Origin: Rossellomorea sp. y25
Lineage (GTDB): Bacteria; Bacillota; Bacilli; Bacillales; Bacillaceae_B
NCBI RefSeq assembly: GCF_038049935.1
Contig: NZ_CP145886.1
Location: 3,108,501 to 3,172,500 of the forward strand
Reading direction: 5' to 3'
Length of the DNA: 64,000 nt
In this document: positions 36,935 through 46,392 of the stretch, piece by piece
Numbering within the stretch: position 1 is the first letter of the stretch
Layout of the letters: the number at the start of each line of letters is the position of its first letter
The notes under the pieces: model-generated
Database searches by the model: none
What the model saw: the letters and a program-made list of their open reading frames with translations, nothing else
What the model was told of the DNA's origin: nothing
Made by a program: the position numbers and the translations under genes

Positions 36935-39288
36935 GCTTTTACTTCCTCCTCAATTGTAACAGACTCTTCTATCCTTTCATTAAACCAAGTCTTCAACTCT
37001 TGATAGGAAGAATATAACAATTCGTTTTCCAGCTCGTATTGTTGTCGTTTCTTCTGATATGTGAGAGATTCAGAAAGATCTTTCTTGGTTTTAGCAGGAT
37101 TAAGAGAAATAAATCCATTCACTATTGTAACAAACTTCAAATCAAAAAACACCTGTGACATGAAATCTATTGTTTCTTTTGACCAGCCTTTGTATTTCGC
37201 CAGGTCATCACCATGTTTATTTAAATCAAATGATCCGCGCTTTGTTAAAAATCCATAGTACCATTTGAAATGGTCACGCGTTGGCATCGTACTGAAAAAA
37301 TGATCTTCTTCCTGGAAGAAATGAGCATAAATCCGGTGCGGCCGCCCCTTCTTCAAGAGATCTTCAAGTATTGGTTTAGAAGTCGGCAGATCCAGAAGCA
37401 CCAAACTTGCCTTATCGGTGGAAAGTCCTTCGAGTGAAGAACCATCCTCAAGCAGGATCACTTCATCTTTTTCCAGACTCAGCTTTTCTAAAGTAGCCGG
37501 ATTAAAACAAATGATTTTTTTATTTTCTTCAGGTATGAGCCCATTCCATTTATGGACTTGTTTAATCCCCCGGACATCAAATAATTGCCAATGCTCAATT
37601 TTCACATCATGTAAAAATAGTTGAGGCTTCTTGCGGTTATTCCATTCATTTATGGATAACTCACCTATTACAGAGGCATTTGAAAATGGGGTCATATGAT
37701 CCGCCAGTTCTCCCAATCCAAAACCGACTCCGTCCAATTGAATGCCATTGTCTTCTAGGACCAGTTTCAAATGATTTTGTGCAGATCCGATTTTTTTATA
37801 GTGTTCGATGCTTACACTGTCTATGATCCATTTCGGTTTTGGATTATGCATCCCGAAAGGGGCCAGAAGCTGAAGCTTTTCAATCGACTCTACAGAGATT
37901 TCATCCACTGTAACAGAAGCATCAAGCTGTGTGACGGGTATAAGGTCATCTTCCGTCAATTCAGTCGAAGCCAACTCATTTAATCGGTTTCTGAACTGAG
38001 CTACATCGTCTAACTGTAAGGTCATACCTGCAGCCATCGGATGTCCCCCAAAATGGGGAAGGATATCACGGCAGGTTGATAAATTCTTGAACAAATCGAA
38101 CCCTGTGATACTTCTTGCCGATCCCTTTGCCGTTCCCTTTTCAGAATCGAAACTAAGCACGATGGTCGGACGGTAAAACTTGTCGACTAAGCGTGAAGCT
38201 ACAATCCCGACTACTCCAGGGTTCCAGCCTTCTTTTCCGATTACAAGTACAGCGTTTTCGTTCAGGGGAAAATCATTCTCCACCATCTCAACCGCTTCTT
38301 CGGTCATTTGAGACACGATCGCCTGTCTTTCTTTATTCAAGCTGTCAATTTCTTCAGCCAGGGCCTTCGCTTCCTCGGCATCTTCTGTGAGCATAAGATC
38401 GACGGCAGGATCTGCATCCCCTAACCGTCCGACTGCATTGATACGGGGAGCAATCATGAACCCAATGGATTCTTCCGTGATTTCCTGTTGTTGAGCATTT
38501 GCAATTCGGCATAATGCTTTGATTCCCAATCGGTTTGAAACACGTAGCTGGGAAATCCCACGCTTGGCCAGAAGGCGATTTTCTCCTCTTAACGGCACTA
38601 AATCGGCAATGGTTCCAATCGCAGCTAGATCAAGCAGGTGGGTAGGAAGTTCACCGTACAGTGCATGTGCCAGTTTGAATGCCACTCCCACTCCTGCCAA
38701 TTCTCCAAATGGATAGGTAGTCCCTTCGACCTTTGGATGAATCAAGGCAAAGGCTGGAGGCAATTCCGGTCCAGGTTCATGGTGATCCGTAATGATCAAA
38801 TCGATCTCCAGTTCTTTTGCCAATTTTGCTTCGTTCACTGCAGATATTCCCGTATCGACGGTTATGATGAGCGTGAATTCTTCATCCTTCGCCCAGCGAA
38901 AAGCTCCTTCATTCGGACCGTATCCTTCGCTGAACCGGTTTGGGATATAGAATTCCACATCTGCTCCGATGTCCCTTAACACTGTCATCAATACGGACGT
39001 ACTACTTACACCATCAGCGTCATAGTCCCCATAAACAAGAATCCTTTCGCCATTTTCAATGGCTTTATGGATTCTTTCCGTTGCTTTCTTCATATCTTCA
39101 AATAAAAATGGATCGTGAAATGAATCGCCTGTATCAAATAAAAAATTCCGGGCTTCTTCTACGTCGTCCAAGTCCCGGTTGATTAATAATTTCGCCACAA
39201 GCGAAGGTACTTTTAATTCATTTGCCAGTTCTGATATTTTATGTTGATCTGATTCTGTCATCATCCAACGTGTTTTCGAGTTTAACAT
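36925..39288 (-). CDS. recJ: Single-stranded-DNA exonuclease RecJ
   Basis: 787 residues. A 5'-3' ssDNA exonuclease in RecF-type repair. DHH phosphoesterase motifs: [15 protein letters not shown] (about 80-94), [18 protein letters not shown] (DHH), HPK and the DHHA1 glycine-rich FGGHPMAAG near residue 405; an OB domain follows and a Firmicutes-specific C-terminal domain of about 220 residues ends the protein. AGGGGTGAACGT precedes the ATG. Confidence 0.96.
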   Translation of the reverse strand: MLNSKTRWMMTESDQHKISELANELKVPSLVAKLLINRDLDDVEEARNFLFDTGDSFHDPFLFEDMKKATERIHKAIENGERILVYGDYDADGVSSTSVLMTVLRDIGADVEFYIPNRFSEGYGPNEGAFRWAKDEEFTLIITVDTGISAVNEAKLAKELEIDLIITDHHEPGPELPPAFALIHPKVEGTTYPFGELAGVGVAFKLAHALYGELPTHLLDLAAIGTIADLVPLRGENRLLAKRGISQLRVSNRLGIKALCRIANAQQQEITEESIGFMIAPRINAVGRLGDADPAVDLMLTEDAEEAKALAEEIDSLNKERQAIVSQMTEEAVEMVENDFPLNENAVLVIGKEGWNPGVVGIVASRLVDKFYRPTIVLSFDSEKGTAKGSARSITGFDLFKNLSTCRDILPHFGGHPMAAGMTLQLDDVAQFRNRLNELASTELTEDDLIPVTQLDASVTVDEISVESIEKLQLLAPFGMHNPKPKWIIDSVSIEHYKKIGSAQNHLKLVLEDNGIQLDGVGFGLGELADHMTPFSNASVIGELSINEWNNRKKPQLFLHDVKIEHWQLFDVRGIKQVHKWNGLIPEENKKIICFNPATLEKLSLEKDEVILLEDGSSLEGLSTDKASLVLLDLPTSKPILEDLLKKGRPHRIYAHFFQEEDHFFSTMPTRDHFKWYYGFLTKRGSFDLNKHGDDLAKYKGWSKETIDFMSQVFFDLKFVTIVNGFISLNPAKTKKDLSESLTYQKKRQQYELENELLYSSYQELKTWFNERIEESVTIEEEVKAWT

Positions 39289-39598
39289 ACGTTCACCCCT
39301 CAGCCTTACTCATTATACAAAAAGGAGGGGGCGGTTTCAATCTTAATAGAAGGGTGATGCCAAAGAAAAGGCTGCTTGGGAAGTCCAACCAGCAAAAGGC
39401 TGATCTTGAAAATCTTCATACAGATTCAGCTATTGATCCTGGTCCAGAATCAGATAGTAATCTAGTTTCATCACTATTGGTGATTAAGAGGGAGATTTTG
39501 TGGCAAAACCCCAATTTTGTGCTTAAAAACGTAAATTATCAAGTGACTACTTGGAGGAACCCTGCCAATGAGTGTATTTTCTGGATACCTGTGATGAA

Positions 39599-39719
39599 AA
39601 TCCAGCCGTTTTCAGTGATAATCCGGCCGAAATTGGTGATAATCCAGCCGTTTTTCGTCATAATCCAGCCGTTTCGGTTGAAAATCCGGCCGAAATCCGA
39701 AAAAATCCAGCCGATTAAC
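39599..39719. repeat. Six-unit array with exact 21-bp period
   Basis: AATCCAGCCG or AATCCGGCCG begins at 39599, 39620, 39641, 39662, 39683 and 39704, always 21 bases apart; the other 11 bases of each unit vary and are A/T-rich. AGCCG cores are followed by T-runs, GGCCG cores by GAAAT. It lies in the 533-base gap between recJ and the LapA-domain gene. The stretch 39300-39590 contains no supported gene. Confidence 0.92.
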
Positions 39720-39790
39720 AATTTTCACCAAAAGCTAACAAAGCCGGATCTACATGCATGTCCCATCAGAGTGATTCTTTATAACAAAAA

Positions 39791-39823
39791 AAACAGCCTG
39801 GTGGCAAAACCACCAAGCTGTTT
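39791..39823 (-). terminator. Terminator after the LapA-domain gene
   Basis: AAACAGC-T-TGGTGG and CCACCA-G-GCTGTTT with a TTTTG loop, followed by a long T-run; it overlaps the stop codon. Confidence 0.9.
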
Positions 39824-40157
39824 ACTCTCCCGTTTCCCCTACTGTGCCGGGAGCACTCTTTTTCAAAGGAACTTTTTCTGCCTTTTCTTTATGCATACCT
39901 TCGGCTTGTTCTTTTAACAGTAAATTTTCTTTCTCTAAAGCCTTTACTTTCCTTTGGACGACGAATAATCGAAACAGTCCAACCGAACCGATAATGATTC
40001 CCCCCATGAATACAGATCCGAGTATGACTAATATAAGAGGCCAATCAGCTTCACCAAAGAAATAATTGACGGTGACAGGATCTACATTGATGACAGCGAA
40101 AATGGAAACCACCAAAGCAAAGAAAATACCTAATAATAATGTCCACTGAAATTTCAT
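39822..40157 (-). CDS. yrvD: LapA-domain membrane protein (YrvD-like)
   Basis: 111 residues. Two transmembrane helices (about 5-27 and 43-67) enclosing VDPVTVNYFFGEADWPLILVI (in parts: VTVNYFFG, ADWPLIL), the LapA/DUF1049 signature, then a coiled coil (VQRKVKALEKENLLLKEQAEGM, in parts: VKALEKENLLLKEQ). Homologues in E. coli help assemble lipopolysaccharide, but Firmicutes lack LPS, so the role here is unknown. Confidence 0.85.
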   Translation of the reverse strand: MKFQWTLLLGIFFALVVSIFAVINVDPVTVNYFFGEADWPLILVILGSVFMGGIIIGSVGLFRLFVVQRKVKALEKENLLLKEQAEGMHKEKAEKVPLKKSAPGTVGETGE

Positions 40158-40170
40158 CGGATTCCCCTCC

Positions 40171-41097
40171 TTATGTTAAGTCTATTTGTTCATCCCTTTC
40201 TTCAGAAGCCGGATTGTACGGATTAATATGAATGAACACATCATTTACATTGGATTCTTCGAGAAGTTTTTTCTTAACCTGCTTTCCGACGCGATGACCA
40301 TCCTCGACAGTCATATGCGGATCGACACTTATCTTCAAATCAATGATGACGTAATGCCCATGTTCCCTGGCATGAAGTTCATTGATTTCCTTCACTTCAG
40401 GTACAGAGTCCACTATTTTACGAAAGGGTACGATATCCTCCTCATGCATGACGTGATCCAGCGTATTATGTATGGATTCAGCGCCTAAATGCCAGGCCAT
40501 CCTGAGGACAAGAAGCGAAACAAATATTCCGGCTACTGGATCGGCATATACAAGCCAGCCAATATCGAATTTCCCTCCGAGGATGGATGCAGAAATCCCG
40601 ACAAGGGCGGCAATGGATGAAAAGACATCTGAACGATGCTCATACGCATTGACGATCAGGGCATCACTCTTTATTCTTTTACCCAATCGATATTTATATT
40701 GAAACATGGCTTCTTTCACAATAATGGAAAAGATGACGGCATAGATGGCAATCGCTGTTGGAGGTGTTAAGGGATGAAAGAAAGATTCTATGGACGATTT
40801 TCCGATCTCAATCCCAACTAAGAACAATAAGACGGCCACAATGATTGCTGCTATGGACTCTGCCTTCCCGTGGCCATATGGATGATCCTGATCAGGAGGC
40901 TGCTTGGCTGCACGTAATCCGATAAAGACGGCGAGTGAACCTGCAACATCCGAGGCAGAGTGAACGGCATCTGCTATCAACGCTCTACTATTTCCCAATA
41001 TACCGGCACCCCACTTAATTACCGCAAGTACAATATTCCCTACAACACCAATCATTGCTGCTATTTCAGCTTTCCTAAAACGGTCTTCATGATTCAA
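40171..41097 (-). CDS. Cation diffusion facilitator family efflux protein
   Basis: 308 residues. Six transmembrane segments; metal site residues in ALIADAVHSASDVAGS (helix 2) and in YEHRSDVFSSIAAL (helix 5: HxxxD), plus the HPYGHGKAES loop. The C-terminal cytoplasmic domain (about 215-300) has MHEED and ELHAREHGHYVIIDLKI (in parts: HAREHGHYVIID). The DxxHS / HxxxD arrangement and the HPYGHGK loop are like the manganese exporters of Bacillus (MneP, YdfM), so Mn is the best guess, not proven. The TTG start at 41097 has AGGAGG nine bases upstream; the longer frame runs through the secDF terminator and is rejected. Confidence 0.88.
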   Translation of the reverse strand: MNHEDRFRKAEIAAMIGVVGNIVLAVIKWGAGILGNSRALIADAVHSASDVAGSLAVFIGLRAAKQPPDQDHPYGHGKAESIAAIIVAVLLFLVGIEIGKSSIESFFHPLTPPTAIAIYAVIFSIIVKEAMFQYKYRLGKRIKSDALIVNAYEHRSDVFSSIAALVGISASILGGKFDIGWLVYADPVAGIFVSLLVLRMAWHLGAESIHNTLDHVMHEEDIVPFRKIVDSVPEVKEINELHAREHGHYVIIDLKISVDPHMTVEDGHRVGKQVKKKLLEESNVNDVFIHINPYNPASEERDEQIDLT

Positions 41098-41163
41098 GCG
41101 GTATCGCCTCCTTTCAACTATTAGTATTGTAACCCAATGCCGTAAAAAAACAAAAAAAAGACA

Positions 41164-41190
41164 GGTCCGGGGAGAAGCACTCCCCGGACC
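41164..41190 (-). terminator. Terminator after secDF
   Basis: GGTCCGGGGAG and CTCCCCGGACC form a GC-rich 11-bp stem with a small loop, followed shortly by eight T. Confidence 0.93.
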
Positions 41191-41201
41191 CATTCATACA
41201 C

Positions 41202-43466
41202 TTATACTTGTGGTTCGTCCGACCACGTTTTCTTTTCTTTCACGGTTTTGATCGTACCTTTTTTCTTCAGTTCTTTCTTCTTCAACACCAGCCAAACTTG
41301 AGAGGCAATGAATACGGAAGAATAAGTCCCTGAAATCAACCCGACCAATAAGGCAATGGAGAAGTTACGGATGGACTCACTACCAAAGATCATGAGAGCA
41401 AGAACCGTAAACACCACCGTTAATACGGTATTAACCGAACGCCCCATCGTTTGTCGGATACTTTGGTTCACTACGTCTTCTATGTCTTTATCCGTTTTCA
41501 GACGACGCTTCTTATGAAGGTTTTCACGTAGCCTGTCAAAGGTAACGATCGTATCATTGATCGAGTAACCGACAATGGTCAAGACGGCTGCGATAAATGT
41601 AAGATCGACCTCAAGTCTTGTTAAACTGAAGAAGGCTATGATAAAGAATGCATCATGCAGGAGTGCAAGGATCGCACCGGCTGCCATTCTCCATTCAAAG
41701 CGGAACGTCACGTAGATGACAATCCCGATCGATGCAATCGCTACAGCGATCATCGCATTTTTGGCAAGCTCTTTCCCGATCACGGGTGAAACGGTGCTGA
41801 TGCTTGGTTCCGCTCCGTACAGTTCGTTAAAGCGGTCCTTTAATGTGGCGATCTCATCTTTGTTTAAATCTTCCGTATAGCGAACGACGGCGATATTTTC
41901 ATCGTCCCCTGAAATCACTATATCTTCAGAAGGCAGCTTCATTTCTTTCAATTCGTCTTGAATCTCTTCTGTCTTTAAGCTTTGGTCAGCAAGGATTTCC
42001 ATACGCGAACCACTTACGAAGTCAATTCCCAGATTCAATCTGAAAATAGCCAGGATGATAATTCCTGCTGTGATCAGGATTGCTGATAATCCGAAGAATT
42101 TTTTGCGCTGTGCAGCAAAATCGAAGCGATCGAAACGAGTTGGCAGATCCAGCGTATCGTAATTTTCCGCCAGGTCTTTGATTTCGTTTTTGTTCACACC
42201 GAACCAGCCTGGTTTTTTATTAAAGAAGCGGCTGTTTACCCAAAGCCCAAGTAATAAGCGTGAACCCCATACAGCTGTGACGAAGCTTGTCAGAATACTG
42301 ACGATCAGCATCGTTGCAAAACCTTTTACAGAGCTTGTTCCATATAAGAATAGTACCGTTGCTGCAAGGATCGTTGTTACGTTAGCATCCAATATCGTTA
42401 AGAACGAAGATTTATTACCCGCTTGGAAGGCTGAACGAATCGGCTTTCCAACGCGCATTTCTTCTTTGATCCGTTCATAGGTGATGATGTTGGCATCGAC
42501 TGCCATACCGACCCCAAGGATCAGTGCTGCAATTCCTGGAAGTGTAAGGACCCCGTTCATTAAATCGAAAATCAATAGAATTAAGTAAATATAAACGGAA
42601 AGGGTAATCGTTGCAATCAGCCCCGGGAAGCGGTAATACGCAATCATGAATAAGAAGATGATTGCAATCCCGATGATTCCGGCAGTGACTGTTTTATCAA
42701 GTGCCTGTTGACCGAACTTTGCCCCGACAGAAGTTGAATATTTTTCTTCCAGCTTGACCGGGAGTGCTCCCGCATTTAATAGGGAAGCAAGATTTTGAGC
42801 ACGCTCAACGGTGAAATTCCCTTCGATGATGACTTCATCGGAGTTGATCGGTTGTCTTACAGCAGGATCAGATAGGAATTTCGGGTCTTCTTTCCCCACT
42901 TCGGCTTGATAAGAATCTTTTCCTTCCTCGAAATCAAGCCAGATCACCAGCTGATTTTGAGGAGCCATTGCAGATATTTCCTTCGTCAATTCATAGAACT
43001 TTTCACGATCTTTCAATTTCAAGGAAACGATTGGATTGTTCTTGTCATCAAAGGTTTGCTTCGCAGAACCGGATGCAAGATCCGAACCATCCAACCGGAC
43101 TTTATCATTTACGTCGCGGAACGTCAGGTTTGCTTGAGTGGACAGGATTTCTCTTGCTTCGTTTTGATCTTCCACTCCCGCTAATTGAACACGGATCCGG
43201 TTTCCATCTTCAATTTGAATATTAGGCTCACTGACACCCAATACGTTAATACGCTTGTCCAATGCATCGGCTGTATTGGACACCGTTTCTTTCGTAATTT
43301 CCTGACCTTTTTTGATCGGTTGAACTTCGTAAAGAACCTCAAACCCACCCTGCAGGTCCAATCCTAATTTGATGTTATCGACAATACTCTTCGTTGTTCC
43401 TCCCATAGTACCTGCAAGTAATACCACAAGTATAAAGAAGGCAATTATTCGGCCACGCTTTACCAT
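41202..43466 (-). CDS. secDF: Fused protein translocase subunit SecDF
   Basis: 754 residues. SecD and SecF fused, as in B. subtilis; uses proton motive force to aid late steps of Sec export. SecD part: first membrane helix (about 5-25), LGLDLQGGFEVLYEV (D1 motif), large extracytoplasmic P1 domain (about 60-250), then six-helix cluster with GVGMAVDANIITYERIKEE (D4/D5). SecF part from about 445: LGIDFVSGSRMEI and GYSINDTIVTFDRLREN. Complete with both halves in frame. A near-consensus promoter is about 85 bases upstream. Confidence 0.97.
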   Translation of the reverse strand: MVKRGRIIAFFILVVLLAGTMGGTTKSIVDNIKLGLDLQGGFEVLYEVQPIKKGQEITKETVSNTADALDKRINVLGVSEPNIQIEDGNRIRVQLAGVEDQNEAREILSTQANLTFRDVNDKVRLDGSDLASGSAKQTFDDKNNPIVSLKLKDREKFYELTKEISAMAPQNQLVIWLDFEEGKDSYQAEVGKEDPKFLSDPAVRQPINSDEVIIEGNFTVERAQNLASLLNAGALPVKLEEKYSTSVGAKFGQQALDKTVTAGIIGIAIIFLFMIAYYRFPGLIATITLSVYIYLILLIFDLMNGVLTLPGIAALILGVGMAVDANIITYERIKEEMRVGKPIRSAFQAGNKSSFLTILDANVTTILAATVLFLYGTSSVKGFATMLIVSILTSFVTAVWGSRLLLGLWVNSRFFNKKPGWFGVNKNEIKDLAENYDTLDLPTRFDRFDFAAQRKKFFGLSAILITAGIIILAIFRLNLGIDFVSGSRMEILADQSLKTEEIQDELKEMKLPSEDIVISGDDENIAVVRYTEDLNKDEIATLKDRFNELYGAEPSISTVSPVIGKELAKNAMIAVAIASIGIVIYVTFRFEWRMAAGAILALLHDAFFIIAFFSLTRLEVDLTFIAAVLTIVGYSINDTIVTFDRLRENLHKKRRLKTDKDIEDVVNQSIRQTMGRSVNTVLTVVFTVLALMIFGSESIRNFSIALLVGLISGTYSSVFIASQVWLVLKKKELKKKGTIKTVKEKKTWSDEPQV

Positions 43467-43554
43467 TATGTATAGATCCTCCTTGCCGTTTTAAAAACCA
43501 TACGAACTATGTGCTTCAAAAAGTAATATAATTCCTGAAATCTTCAATATTCTC

Positions 43555-43583
43555 ATTATCTATGAGAAAGAAAAAGGTGTCAA
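43555..43583 (-). promoter_or_regulatory. Promoter of secDF
   Basis: TTGACA (complement 43578-43583), 17-base spacer, GATAAT (complement 43555-43560), between comN and secDF on the minus strand. Confidence 0.88.
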
Positions 43584-43595
43584 TTTCTTTTCGGA

Positions 43596-43916
43596 CTATT
43601 TTCCGTGCATATTGGGACGAAGAAGTTCGTTCAACTCATCTTCATTCACATCTGCAAACCAATTGGGAGACCTGAATGCTTCAATCGTTTCAAAGCTCAT
43701 ATATTCCCCGGGTTTAACCGTTAACACATCACTCACTAACTGAAAGAATTTCACATCTGTTTCGGGTTTCTTCCATTTCTTCTTCGTTAAGTAGGACCAA
43801 AGTCGGTGTACGTCTGCTTTTCCATACCCAAGAATTTCGAATTCTTCTACTTTGCTAATAAGTGCTGGCTCTAACGATTCATAAAAACGTTCATAAGGAT
43901 GCTGATTATTCTTCAT
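43596..43916 (-). CDS. comN: Post-transcriptional regulator ComN (YrzD)
   Basis: 106 residues. Recognised from FEILGYGKADVHRLWSYLTKKKWKK (in parts: ILGYGKADVHRLWSYL) and FRSPNWFADVNEDELNEL. In B. subtilis ComN acts on the comE late-competence mRNA and associates with DivIVA. No transmembrane segment; a small all-helical protein is expected. It is divergent from spoVB and upstream of secDF, as in B. subtilis. Confidence 0.88.
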   Translation of the reverse strand: MKNNQHPYERFYESLEPALISKVEEFEILGYGKADVHRLWSYLTKKKWKKPETDVKFFQLVSDVLTVKPGEYMSFETIEAFRSPNWFADVNEDELNELLRPNMHGK

Positions 43917-44040
43917 TCCCGTTCACCCCATCTGGGCTAAATTTAGCCGGAATTATTCACTACTTGTCATGCTTTGTCCACCCTTGTGCATATACATTAT
44001 TGTATACGATAATACCAATTTTGAGAAGGCAGGGAATTTT

Positions 44041-45591
44041 ATGTCAAAATTTCTTAAGGGCACTATGATCTTAATGATGGCAGCCTTTATTACTAGAATA
44101 TTAGGGTTTGTAAACCGGATTGTCGTCGCGAGATTCATCGGTGAAGAAGGCGTCGGTCTTTTTATGATGGCTTTCCCGACCCTGATACTTGTCATCACCA
44201 TCACTCAATTGGGCCTTCCTGTAGCCATCTCAAAAAACGTGGCTGAAGCAGAATCAAAGGGAGATATCCGGAAAGTAAAAAAAATATTGGTGGTTTCCTT
44301 ATCGATCACACTTGGGCTTTCCATCATCTTTACCCCGGCGCTCATTCTACTTGCTCCGTACTTGACCGAAGCTTTATTTACTGATGATCGAATCTATTAT
44401 CCTTTGGTTGCCATCGCTCCGATCATTCCGATTGTAGCGATTTCCTCTGTCATCAGAGGTTATTTCCAGGGAAGACAGAATATGAAGCCATCTGCTTATT
44501 CCCAAGTGATTGAGCAAGTGGTCCGGATTACATTGATTGCCGTCTTAACCAAAACCTTTCTTCCATATGGAATTGAATACGCAGCCGCAGCTGCAATGGT
44601 AGCATCCGTATTAGGGGAACTCGCATCCCTGCTTTACCTGTTCGCCAGCTTCAAACTAAAGAAAAAATTCAAAATCAGACGAAATTTCTTCAAGTCGATC
44701 CGAAATGGCCGGGAGACGTTTAATGAATTGATGAGTGTGGCCCTGCCTACCACAGGGAGCAGAATGATCGGGTCGATCGCCTGGTTTTTTGAACCTATTG
44801 TGGTTGTCAATAGCTTAGCCCTCGCTGGAGTGGCTGCCGGGGTGGCAACGAAACAATATGGGTCCCTTACAGGGTATGCCCTGCCTCTCTTGTTCCTTCC
44901 GTCATTCATTACACTCTCATTATCCCAATCTCTTGTACCAGCCATAAGCGAAGCAAACTCTCAAAAGAACTTCACATCCATTGAGCACAGGCTTCAGCAG
45001 GCGTTGAGATTCTGCTTGATTACGGGTGGAATCTCCGTCGTCATCCTTTACATCTATGCCAAGCCTCTCATGCAGGTGATGTACGGAAGCGAAAGTGGTG
45101 CAGGTTTCTTAATGATCATGGCCCCCTTCTTCTTATTCTATTACTATCAAGGGCCCCTGCAAGCGGTTCTGCAAGCACTTAACCTTGCAAGGGCCGCTAT
45201 GATCAACAGCCTAATAGGTGCCGTGGTGAAGACCGGGGTCATCTTTATTCTTGCCTCACAACCCGCATTCGGCATAAACGGAGCTGCTTTGGGGATTGTA
45301 ACGGGATTTATGCTTGTCACCATGCTTCATTTCATGACCATCCTTAAATACATTCCGATGACGATCTACTTACGGGATTACTTAAAGATCGGATTCGTGC
45401 TGATTGCTACAGGAGCCTGGGGTCATTATTCGTATCTATACCTTTTCAGTGATGAAGTCCTGGTGTTCCGCTTATTATTTGGAGTCACGACTTCAACGCT
45501 TGTCTACCTTCTCCTATCTATCAGTCTTAAGCTTATCGTTAAAAACGACCTTGCACGTATTCCATTTATCCGCCGGTTTATTACGGTATAA
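44041..45591 (+). CDS. spoVB: Stage V sporulation protein B, lipid flippase-like
   Basis: 516 residues with about 14 transmembrane segments, of the MurJ/polysaccharide-biosynthesis (MOP) superfamily. Needed for spore cortex synthesis, probably as a flippase for cortex precursors. Typical N-terminus FLKGTMILMMAAFITRILGFVNRIVVARFIGEEGVGLFMMAFP (in parts: ITRILGFVNRIVVARFIG, EEGVGLFMMA). Start chosen at the ATG of MSKFLKG (44041) after AGGGA; the 24-residue upstream extension of the frame lies in the intergenic region with comN. Confidence 0.94.
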   Translation: MSKFLKGTMILMMAAFITRILGFVNRIVVARFIGEEGVGLFMMAFPTLILVITITQLGLPVAISKNVAEAESKGDIRKVKKILVVSLSITLGLSIIFTPALILLAPYLTEALFTDDRIYYPLVAIAPIIPIVAISSVIRGYFQGRQNMKPSAYSQVIEQVVRITLIAVLTKTFLPYGIEYAAAAAMVASVLGELASLLYLFASFKLKKKFKIRRNFFKSIRNGRETFNELMSVALPTTGSRMIGSIAWFFEPIVVVNSLALAGVAAGVATKQYGSLTGYALPLLFLPSFITLSLSQSLVPAISEANSQKNFTSIEHRLQQALRFCLITGGISVVILYIYAKPLMQVMYGSESGAGFLMIMAPFFLFYYYQGPLQAVLQALNLARAAMINSLIGAVVKTGVIFILASQPAFGINGAALGIVTGFMLVTMLHFMTILKYIPMTIYLRDYLKIGFVLIATGAWGHYSYLYLFSDEVLVFRLLFGVTTSTLVYLLLSISLKLIVKNDLARIPFIRRFITV

Positions 45592-45604
45592 TTTCATCGC
45601 ACAT

Positions 45605-45637
45605 CAAAACTCCTCAACAAGATGTTGAGGAGTTTTG
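45605..45637. terminator. Bidirectional terminator between spoVB and yrbG
   Basis: CAAAACTCCTCAAC and GTTGAGGAGTTTTG are exact complements around a 5-base loop between convergent genes. Confidence 0.92.
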
Positions 45638-45671
45638 ACTTGGACGTTAACGGAGCCTGCGTTTTTAAAGA

Positions 45672-46322
45672 CTATTGATTTTTTTCGTCAATATAGAATT
45701 GCCCATTCTGGAAGCTGCAGAATGAAATCTCTTGTATATTCTTAAAGCCTCTCTCCCTCAATTCCTTTCGTAACCAGAAAGCCGTTTTCCCGATCATATC
45801 CAGATGAGTGGTTTGGACCTGCCCGTCTAGTATCAGCGGTAAAGTCAAGGACTGAGACGCTTCCTCTTCATCATCTTTCTTCAATACCGATAGTTTCCCT
45901 GAAGGTTCCAATATTGCAAATTCAACATCTGCCACATTGAAGATATCTTTTTCTCTTAATTGCAGGAGTAAATCATCATAGTTGTACCGTTGCTTTTTCA
46001 TCACCTTATCATCGATTTTCCCATTATGGATGATCACTGACGGTTTCCCATCCAAAAGCTCACGGAATGATTTGGACCGCAGCGAAAACCAGGCAAATAC
46101 CATTTGTATCAGGACAATGACCCCCATTGGAAGCACCGTATGGATAATGGGATCCTTGGGTTGCTCGATGGCCATGACAGCCATCTCCGCAATCATGATG
46201 AATACCACCAAATCGAGTATGCTTAGTTCACCGATCTCTCTTTTCCCCATTATTCGAAAAATAAAGATGATCAAAAAATAAAGAAAAAGAGTGCGTATAA
46301 TAATAATAAAATATTCCTCCAC
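45672..46322 (-). CDS. yrbG: DUF421 membrane protein (YrbG/YetF family)
   Basis: 216 residues. Three N-terminal transmembrane segments (about 3-25, 35-55, 58-82) with the family motif FRIMGKREIGELSILDLVVFIMIAE (in parts: RIMGKREIGELSILDLVV), then a soluble C-terminal DUF421 domain (GKPSVIIHNGKIDDKVMKKQRYNYDDLLLQLRE, in parts: YNYDDLLLQLRE). Relatives influence spore heat resistance and germination; no catalytic role known. The GTG start at 46322 follows AAGGGGG by seven bases. Confidence 0.87.
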   Translation of the reverse strand: MEEYFIIIIRTLFLYFLIIFIFRIMGKREIGELSILDLVVFIMIAEMAVMAIEQPKDPIIHTVLPMGVIVLIQMVFAWFSLRSKSFRELLDGKPSVIIHNGKIDDKVMKKQRYNYDDLLLQLREKDIFNVADVEFAILEPSGKLSVLKKDDEEEASQSLTLPLILDGQVQTTHLDMIGKTAFWLRKELRERGFKNIQEISFCSFQNGQFYIDEKNQ

Positions 46323-46392
46323 TGCTTTTCCCCCTTCATACACATGTCACTATGTAGTATCGACAGATAGGGAAATTTAATGGGAGGAATAT

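Noticed and set aside
39539..39721. 60-residue minus-strand frame with GWI/GRI heptapeptide repeats
   Set aside because: It is the direct translation of the 21-bp array; it lacks a ribosome binding site. Kept only as a comment in the repeat finding.
39222..39917. 231-residue open frame on the plus strand spanning the recJ 5' end and the 21-bp array
   Set aside because: It begins antisense to recJ, runs through the repeat and ends in the antisense of the LapA gene; the composition follows the repeat and no family is recognised. An internal start at about 39359 was also considered; its site is badly spaced.
41098..41193. 32-residue N-terminal extension of the cation efflux protein
   Set aside because: The extension is encoded by the secDF terminator and its T-run; a well-placed AGGAGG favours the TTG at 41097.
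43988..44012. Sigma-E promoter upstream of spoVB (GCATATA and TATACGAT)
   Set aside because: The elements are only eight bases apart, well short of the 13-15 expected.
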